A stretch of 20,361 nucleotides of DNA, from contig JBOFFH010000109.1 in NCBI GenBank assembly GCA_051648485.1, positions 1 to 20,361 on the forward strand, read 5' to 3'. Shown here piece by piece: positions 15,814 to 20,361 of this stretch; positions within the stretch are counted from its first letter, which is position 1, and the number at the start of each line of letters is the position of its first letter. The position numbers were made by a program, and so were the translations under genes. Source of the DNA: JAGNZR01 sp051648485 (GTDB lineage Bacteria > Fusobacteriota > Fusobacteriia > Fusobacteriales > Fusobacteriaceae). The notes beneath the pieces were generated by a model. It had not been told where the DNA came from, did not search any database, and saw nothing but the letters and a program-made list of their open reading frames with translations.

Positions 15814-15842
15814 TTTATTTTTTTTGTAAAGTGTGATACAAT
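15814..15842 (+). promoter_or_regulatory. Probable promoter of the ABC-F gene
   Basis: TACAAT at 15837-15842 is preceded by TGA as an extended -10; TTTATT at 15814-15819 is a weak -35 at 17 bases. It lies in the 202-base divergent gap between the kinase and the ABC-F gene, and would give a leader of about 68 AT-rich bases. I found no convincing kinase promoter on the other strand. Confidence 0.5.
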
Positions 15843-15916
15843 AGAACTAGTATTGTAAAGAGTGTTTAATAATGAGATTTATATATAAATTTTTTTAATA
15901 TATTGGAGGTATGTCA

Positions 15917-17536
15917 ATGTTATCAACAGCTGGTTTAGGTATGAGATTTTCAGGAAGAAAACTTTTTGAAGATGTAAGTATCAAATTTACTCCTGGGAAT
16001 TGTTACGGACTTATAGGAGCTAACGGAGCAGGAAAATCAACACTTGTTAAAATTCTTTCTGGAGATTTAGAGCAAACAGAAGGAGAAGTAATTTTAGAAA
16101 AGAATAGACGTATGTCAGTTTTAAAACAGGATCACTTTGGTAATGAAGAGGATAAAGTTTTAGATGTAGTTCTTATGGGAAATAAAAAATTATGGGAAAT
16201 AATGGTAGCTAAAAATGAAATATATGCTAAAGAAGAGTTTACAGAAGACGATGGTATGAAAGCTGCTGAATTAGAAGGAGATTTTGCTGAGTTAGATGGT
16301 TGGGATGCTGAACCAGAAGCTGAAACTCTTTTATCAGGATTAGGAATTACTCCTGATTTACATCAAAAATATATGAAAGAACTTCCAGAATCTCAAAAAG
16401 TAAAAGTGTTGTTGGCACAAGCTCTTTTTGGAAAACCAGATGTATTACTATTAGATGAGCCTACAAACGGATTGGATATTAAAGCTGTATCTTGGCTTGA
16501 GAACTTTTTAGCTGACAACATGGAAACTACAACAGCTATAATAGTTTCTCATGATAGACACTTCTTAAATAAAGTGTGTACTCATATGGCAGATATAGAC
16601 TTTGGAAAAGTTAAGTTATTTGTTGGAAACTATGACTTCTGGTATGAGTCAAGCCAACTTATGTTACAACTTCTTGGAAATAAGAATAAAAAAGTAGAAC
16701 AAAAACGTCAAGAACTTCAAGAGTTTATTGCTCGTTTCAGTGCGAACGCTTCTAAATCAAGCCAAGCAACTTCAAGAAAGAAGCAATTAGATAAACTTCA
16801 ATTAGAAGATATGCAAATATCTAACAGAAAATATCCATTTATTGAATTTAAAGCAGATAGAGATGCTGGAAACAATCTGTTAAGAGTTGAAAATCTAAGC
16901 AAAACAATAGATGGAGTAAAAGTTTTAAATAATGTTACTTTTACAATTGACACTAACGATAAAGTTATATTCTTAGCTCAAAATGATATGGTAAAGACAA
17001 CGTTACTTTCTATTTTAGCTGGAGAGATGGAGCAAGATTCAGGAACATACAATTGGGGAGTAACAACATCTCAAGCTTATATGCCTAAAGATAATTCGGC
17101 TTATTTCAACAACAACGACTTAGATTTAGTAGATTGGTTAAAACCTTATTCACCAGATCAACACGATTCATTCATAAGAGGATTCTTAGGAAGAATGTTG
17201 TTCTCTGGAGAAGAAGTATTCAAGAAAGTTAAAGTTTTATCAGGAGGAGAGAAACAGAGATGTATGCTTTCTAAATTGATGATGAGTAACTCTAATGTCT
17301 TATTGTTTGATAATCCAACAGATCATTTAGATCTTGAATCAATTACATCTGTAAATAAGGCACTGACTAATTTTAAAGGAACAGTTTTGTTCACTGCTCA
17401 CGACCATGAGTTTATCCAAACAATTGCAAATAGAATAATTGAGATAACACCAAATGGAATAGTTGATAAGGCTATGACTTATGACGAGTACTTATCGGAT
17501 GAAACAGTTGCTGAAAGATTAGCAAGTATGTATTAA
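15917..17536 (+). CDS. ybiT: ABC-F family ATPase (YbiT-like) with degenerate second nucleotide site
   Basis: A soluble twin-ATPase protein of 539 residues without membrane segments; ABC-F proteins bind the ribosomal E site and relieve stalled or stressed translation. Domain 1 is intact: Walker A GANGAGKS (34-41), LLLDEPTNGLD with E181, and SHDRHF. The interdomain linker (about 245-300) has the FSANASKSSQATSR segment seen in E. coli YbiT. Domain 2 has lost the P-loop glycines (AQNDMVKTT, 354-362), and its Walker B reads LLFDNPTDHLD, with N466 where the catalytic Glu should be; the signature LSGGEK remains. The start is ATG at 15917, 7 bases after GGAGG (15905-15909), rather than ATG at 15911, only 1 base after it. 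There is no antibiotic-resistance style linker evident, so a housekeeping translation role is more likely. Confidence 0.9.
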   Translation: MLSTAGLGMRFSGRKLFEDVSIKFTPGNCYGLIGANGAGKSTLVKILSGDLEQTEGEVILEKNRRMSVLKQDHFGNEEDKVLDVVLMGNKKLWEIMVAKNEIYAKEEFTEDDGMKAAELEGDFAELDGWDAEPEAETLLSGLGITPDLHQKYMKELPESQKVKVLLAQALFGKPDVLLLDEPTNGLDIKAVSWLENFLADNMETTTAIIVSHDRHFLNKVCTHMADIDFGKVKLFVGNYDFWYESSQLMLQLLGNKNKKVEQKRQELQEFIARFSANASKSSQATSRKKQLDKLQLEDMQISNRKYPFIEFKADRDAGNNLLRVENLSKTIDGVKVLNNVTFTIDTNDKVIFLAQNDMVKTTLLSILAGEMEQDSGTYNWGVTTSQAYMPKDNSAYFNNNDLDLVDWLKPYSPDQHDSFIRGFLGRMLFSGEEVFKKVKVLSGGEKQRCMLSKLMMSNSNVLLFDNPTDHLDLESITSVNKALTNFKGTVLFTAHDHEFIQTIANRIIEITPNGIVDKAMTYDEYLSDETVAERLASMY

Positions 17537-17560
17537 TTTATAAAATAAAAAATAAATAAT

Positions 17561-17603
17561 AAAGAGGGAGATTTAAAATTTAATTTTAAATCTCCTCTTT
17601 TTT
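17561..17603 (+). terminator. Intrinsic terminator after the ABC-F gene
   Basis: A lower 7-bp stem (AAAGAGG 17561-17567 with CCTCTTT 17594-17600), a one-base bulge at 17568 and an upper 11-bp stem (17569-17579 with 17583-17593) close a 3-base loop and end in T residues to 17603. Confidence 0.88.
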
Positions 17604-17640
17604 AACGAAAAAAATTATTGAAGTGATAAAAGGAGAAAAA

Positions 17641-18606
17641 ATGAACATATTTGAAGGATATAAACTTAAAAATATCAATATAAAAAATAGAATAGTTCTT
17701 CCACCATTGGTTAGATTTTCAAAGGTTGCTAAAGATGGTTTTGTAACAGAAGACTTAATAGAGTGGTATGAGGATGTCGCAGCCGGAGATGCAGGGCTCA
17801 TTATAGTAGAAGCTTCTTGTGTTGCTGAAGATGGAAAACTTAGAGATAATCAAATAGGTATTTGGGATGATAAATTTATAGAGGGATTAAGAAAAATCTT
17901 GAATACTTGTAGAAAATATAAAACCCCAGCTATAATTCAAATTCATCATGCAGGATTTGGAGATAAAATAAGTGAAGCTTCAGAAGCTGTTTTAGATGAG
18001 ATATTAGAAAAATTTGTAAAGGCTTTCAAAAGAGCAAAATTGGCAGGATTCGATGGAATAGAAATACATGGAGCACATACATATTTACTGTCACAGCTTA
18101 CTTCAAAAGTTTGGAATGTGAGAACGGATAAATATGGAGGAAGTTTTGAAAATAGAATGTATTTTTCTAGAGAATTAATAAATAGAACAAAAGAACTTTT
18201 TGATGATAATTTTATTTTAGGTTACAGAATGGGAGGAAATGACCCAACTTTAGAAGATGGAATAGAGATAGCGAAAGCTTTAGAAAGCTACGGTGTGGAT
18301 ATTCTTCACGTATCTAATGGAGTTCCTGATCCAGAGATGAAGCAAGAGGTTAAAATAGAGATGAAACACGCATTCCCACTGGATTGGGTAGTTTATATGG
18401 GAGTAGAAATAAAAAAACACGTAAATATACCAGTTATAGGTGTTAGAAAAGTAAAAGAAGAAAAAGATGCTAGTTGGTTAATAGAAAATGAACTTTTAGA
18501 TTTTATAGCTATAGGCAGAGGAATGATAGCAAGACCAGATTGGGTAAAGTGGGCAAAAGTTGAGTATAAAAAAAGAACTGGAAAAGAGGCTGAGGAGAAT
18601 TTTTAG
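17641..18606 (+). CDS. Old Yellow Enzyme family NADH:flavin oxidoreductase
   Basis: A single-domain FMN-dependent TIM-barrel reductase of 321 residues. Family marks are NRIVLPPLVRF near the start, IQIHHAGF, EIHGAHTYLLSQ with the H-x-x-H pair that binds substrate, and the RTDKYGGSFENR segment; GRGMIARPDW near the end is the phosphate-binding region. It lacks the C-terminal iron-sulfur and NAD(P)-binding domains of 2,4-dienoyl-CoA reductase types, so it resembles the short ene-reductase class. The natural substrate is unknown. ATG at 17641 follows AGGAG (17631-17635) at 5 bases; an in-frame codon at 17623 would precede that site. No clear promoter was found in the 37 bases after the upstream terminator. 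Its stop codon shares its last base with the earP start. Confidence 0.88.
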   Translation: MNIFEGYKLKNINIKNRIVLPPLVRFSKVAKDGFVTEDLIEWYEDVAAGDAGLIIVEASCVAEDGKLRDNQIGIWDDKFIEGLRKILNTCRKYKTPAIIQIHHAGFGDKISEASEAVLDEILEKFVKAFKRAKLAGFDGIEIHGAHTYLLSQLTSKVWNVRTDKYGGSFENRMYFSRELINRTKELFDDNFILGYRMGGNDPTLEDGIEIAKALESYGVDILHVSNGVPDPEMKQEVKIEMKHAFPLDWVVYMGVEIKKHVNIPVIGVRKVKEEKDASWLIENELLDFIAIGRGMIARPDWVKWAKVEYKKRTGKEAEENF

Positions 18607-19757
18607 TGAAAATTGAAGTAAAAAGCATTGATATATTTTGTGAGGTTATAGATAATTTTGGAGATATAGGTGTTGTTTATAGACTTGCTAAAGAACTAAA
18701 AAAAAAATACAGAGAAAAAGTAAAAATAAGAGTAATATTGGATAAAACTTATGAATTGAGTGAGCTAAATAAAGATATAAAAAAACTTGAAACTCAAATT
18801 TTAGATGATATAGAATATTCTACTTATAATTATGTAATGAATGAATTGGAAGAAGGTAGACTGATGCCTAGCCAAGTAATAATAGAGGCTTTTGGTTGTA
18901 AGATTCCAAACCAATATATGAAACTGGCCTTTTCCAACTCATCTCTAATAATAAATCTTGAATATCTTTCTTGTGAGAAATGGACTTTGGATTTTCATGG
19001 TCAAGAGTCTTTTTTAGGAAGTGAAACTTTAAAAAAATATTTTTTTATCCCTGGACTTCTAGAAATGACAGGAGGGGTTATACTGAATAAAGAAAAAAAA
19101 GATGCTAAAGAAATTTTCAAAAAATATTGTACGAATTTAACAGAAATTCAATTAAAAGATAAACTTGTGGGAACAATTTTTTCTTATGAAAAAAACTTTA
19201 TTCCTTTGCTCGAAGAATTAAATGAAAATGATAAAAAAGTAGTTCTTCTGCTCATGGGTGAAAAAACACAAAAAAGTTTTGATTATGATTTTGAGAAAGA
19301 AAAAAAATATCCAAATATAGAATTTATAAAATTTCCTTTTGTAAATCAAGAGGAATATGATGCTGTTTTGCAGAGTGTAGATTTCAATTTTGTAAGAGGA
19401 GAAGATTCATTTGTAAGAGGAGCTATTTCTGGGGTTCCATTTTTATGGCACGCTTACCTTCAAGAAGACAAAATTCATTTGGAAAAAGTTCAAAGTTTTT
19501 TAAACTGTTATAAAGAGTATTTCAATACTTATCATAAAGAAAAATATGAAAAAGAACTAGAGATTTTACAAAAACTTTTTATAGATTATAATGATAGAAA
19601 AAATAACTCTTTAGAGCTAGGTAAAGAAAATTATAGAGATTTTTATAATGCATTGACAAATCTCAGAGAAATGAGTAAAATATACAGAGAATATATTATG
19701 GAAAAATGCAACTTGATAGAAAAGTTTATTTTCTTTATAGAAGATAAACTAAAATAA
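18606..19757 (+). CDS. earP: EF-P arginine rhamnosyltransferase EarP
   Basis: Transfers rhamnose from TDP-L-rhamnose to an arginine of elongation factor P, activating it to rescue ribosomes stalled at polyproline. The 383 residues have the EarP hallmarks: the N-terminal DIFCEVIDNFGDIGV segment with D16 and D20, matching the two essential aspartates of characterised EarP, and RGEDSFVRG with R264 and E266, matching the catalytic-site Arg and Glu, followed by PFLWHAYLQED. The GTG start overlaps the upstream stop by one base (TAGTG), and AGGAG at 18593-18597 lies 8 bases upstream, so it is probably translationally coupled to the reductase gene. The target gene efp follows after 48 bases. Genes for TDP-rhamnose synthesis are not in the window and must be elsewhere if the enzyme works. 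Confidence 0.93.
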   Translation: MKIEVKSIDIFCEVIDNFGDIGVVYRLAKELKKKYREKVKIRVILDKTYELSELNKDIKKLETQILDDIEYSTYNYVMNELEEGRLMPSQVIIEAFGCKIPNQYMKLAFSNSSLIINLEYLSCEKWTLDFHGQESFLGSETLKKYFFIPGLLEMTGGVILNKEKKDAKEIFKKYCTNLTEIQLKDKLVGTIFSYEKNFIPLLEELNENDKKVVLLLMGEKTQKSFDYDFEKEKKYPNIEFIKFPFVNQEEYDAVLQSVDFNFVRGEDSFVRGAISGVPFLWHAYLQEDKIHLEKVQSFLNCYKEYFNTYHKEKYEKELEILQKLFIDYNDRKNNSLELGKENYRDFYNALTNLREMSKIYREYIMEKCNLIEKFIFFIEDKLK

Positions 19758-19805
19758 GTCGCTATTTTAAAAAAAATATATAATTATAATTTAGGAGGAA
19801 TAACT

Positions 19806-20361
19806 ATGAAAATAGCTCAAGAGCTAAGAACTGGAAGTACAATCAAAGTAGGAAACGATCCATTTGTTGTACTAAAAGCAGAATACAACAAGTCAGGAAG
19901 AAGTTCTGCAGTTGTAAAATTCAAAATGAAAAACTTAATAAACGGAAACGTGGTAGATGCGGTTTATAAAGCAGATGACAAAATGGATGATATCAGATTA
20001 GAGAAAGTAAAAGCTACTTATTCTTTTAATGATGGAGATTTCTATGTTTTCACAGATCCAGAGTGGAACCAAATAGAATTAAAAGAGGAAGATTTAGGAG
20101 ATGCTCTTAATTATCTTCAAGAAGAGATGGAATTAGACGTAGTTTACTATGAGTCTACTCCAGTTGCAGTTGAATTACCAACTTTTATAGAAAGAGAAGT
20201 AGTTTATACTGAGCCAGGATTAAGAGGAGATACTTCAGGAAAAGTTATGAAACCAGCTAAAATAAACACTGGATTCGAAATTCCTGTACCTATATTCGTT
20301 GAGCAAAACGAGTGGATTAAAATAGATACAAGATCAAATGAATATGTTGAGAGAATCAAAA
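19806..20361 (+). CDS. efp: Elongation factor P, arginine-32 type (3' end cut by the window)
   Basis: Binds between the P and E sites of the ribosome and speeds peptide bond formation at consecutive prolines. 185 residues are visible, ending in NEYVERIK, so only a few C-terminal residues and the stop are missing (family length about 188). The N-terminal KOW-like domain carries the modification loop KSGRSSA at 29-35, with arginine at position 32, the rhamnosylation site in EarP-containing bacteria; lysine-modified EF-P (EpmA or YmfI type) has Lys here. Two OB domains follow (GDFYVFTDPEWNQIEL; VVYTEPGLRGDT). AGGAGG at 19793-19798 is 7 bases before the ATG. It probably shares transcripts with earP, since no terminator separates them and the two TATAAT matches at 19779-19790 have no good -35. 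Confidence 0.96.
   Translation, partial: MKIAQELRTGSTIKVGNDPFVVLKAEYNKSGRSSAVVKFKMKNLINGNVVDAVYKADDKMDDIRLEKVKATYSFNDGDFYVFTDPEWNQIELKEEDLGDALNYLQEEMELDVVYYESTPVAVELPTFIEREVVYTEPGLRGDTSGKVMKPAKINTGFEIPVPIFVEQNEWIKIDTRSNEYVERIK

Noticed and set aside
19779..19790. Two consecutive TATAAT hexamers before efp, considered as a promoter
   Set aside because: There is no usable -35, and transcription would start at or inside the ribosome binding site; more likely AT-rich spacer DNA.

Overview
This is a low-GC window from a Fusobacteria-like chromosome, probably Fusobacterium or a close relative. The evidence is very AT-rich DNA with heavy AGA and ATA codon use, housekeeping proteins of mixed Firmicutes and Gram-negative flavour, a large peptide importer and FNT channel typical of an amino-acid and peptide fermenter, and an EarP/EF-P pair beside clostridial-style genes. 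The species cannot be fixed from the sequence. Fourteen genes are supported: twelve on + and two on -, with efp cut off by the right edge. No gap between genes exceeds about 230 bases. I see no rRNA, tRNA, CRISPR array, insertion sequence, prophage gene or replication origin.

Layout. (1) 1-1921: a cold-shock type DEAD-box RNA helicase (deaD) with its own promoter, a structured leader and a terminator. (2) 1948-8037: a tightly packed unit of mltG, a cobalamin-dependent radical SAM enzyme, tilS and ftsH, covering cell-wall glycan trimming, an unassigned radical reaction, tRNA-Ile lysidine formation and membrane proteolysis. (3) 8052-8459: rpsO, a single-gene unit with a near-consensus promoter, a folded leader that may sequester its own ribosome binding site, and a terminator. 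(4) 8580-12516: a four-gene dipeptide/oligopeptide ABC importer (two permeases, two ATPases) without a substrate-binding protein, ending in a terminator. (5) 12558-13454: a formate/nitrite family channel facing a convergent gene, the two sharing a 22-bp bidirectional terminator. (6) 13447-15729 on -: a YcdX-type PHP phosphatase and an N-terminally short uridine-kinase-like protein. (7) 15814-17603: a YbiT-like ABC-F protein whose second ATPase site is badly degraded. (8) 17628-20361: an Old Yellow Enzyme family reductase, EarP and EF-P.

How the parts relate. Much of the window serves translation and RNA: the helicase, TilS, S15, the ABC-F factor, and EarP plus EF-P. EF-P has arginine at position 32 in the loop that EarP rhamnosylates, and EarP keeps the aspartates and the RGED motif of the family, so the pair looks like a working Arg-rhamnosylation system outside its best-known proteobacterial setting. 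The peptide importer and the FNT channel fit a peptide-fermenting anaerobe that imports peptides and exports formate.

The window is mostly ordinary core genome; I do not see an undescribed multi-gene system. The points most worth a second look are the EarP/R32 EF-P pair, the likely self-regulated rpsO leader, the asymmetric ATPase sites in the ABC-F protein and in the importer, the poly-G ribosome binding sites used by all four importer genes, and the recurrent TGn-extended -10 promoters.
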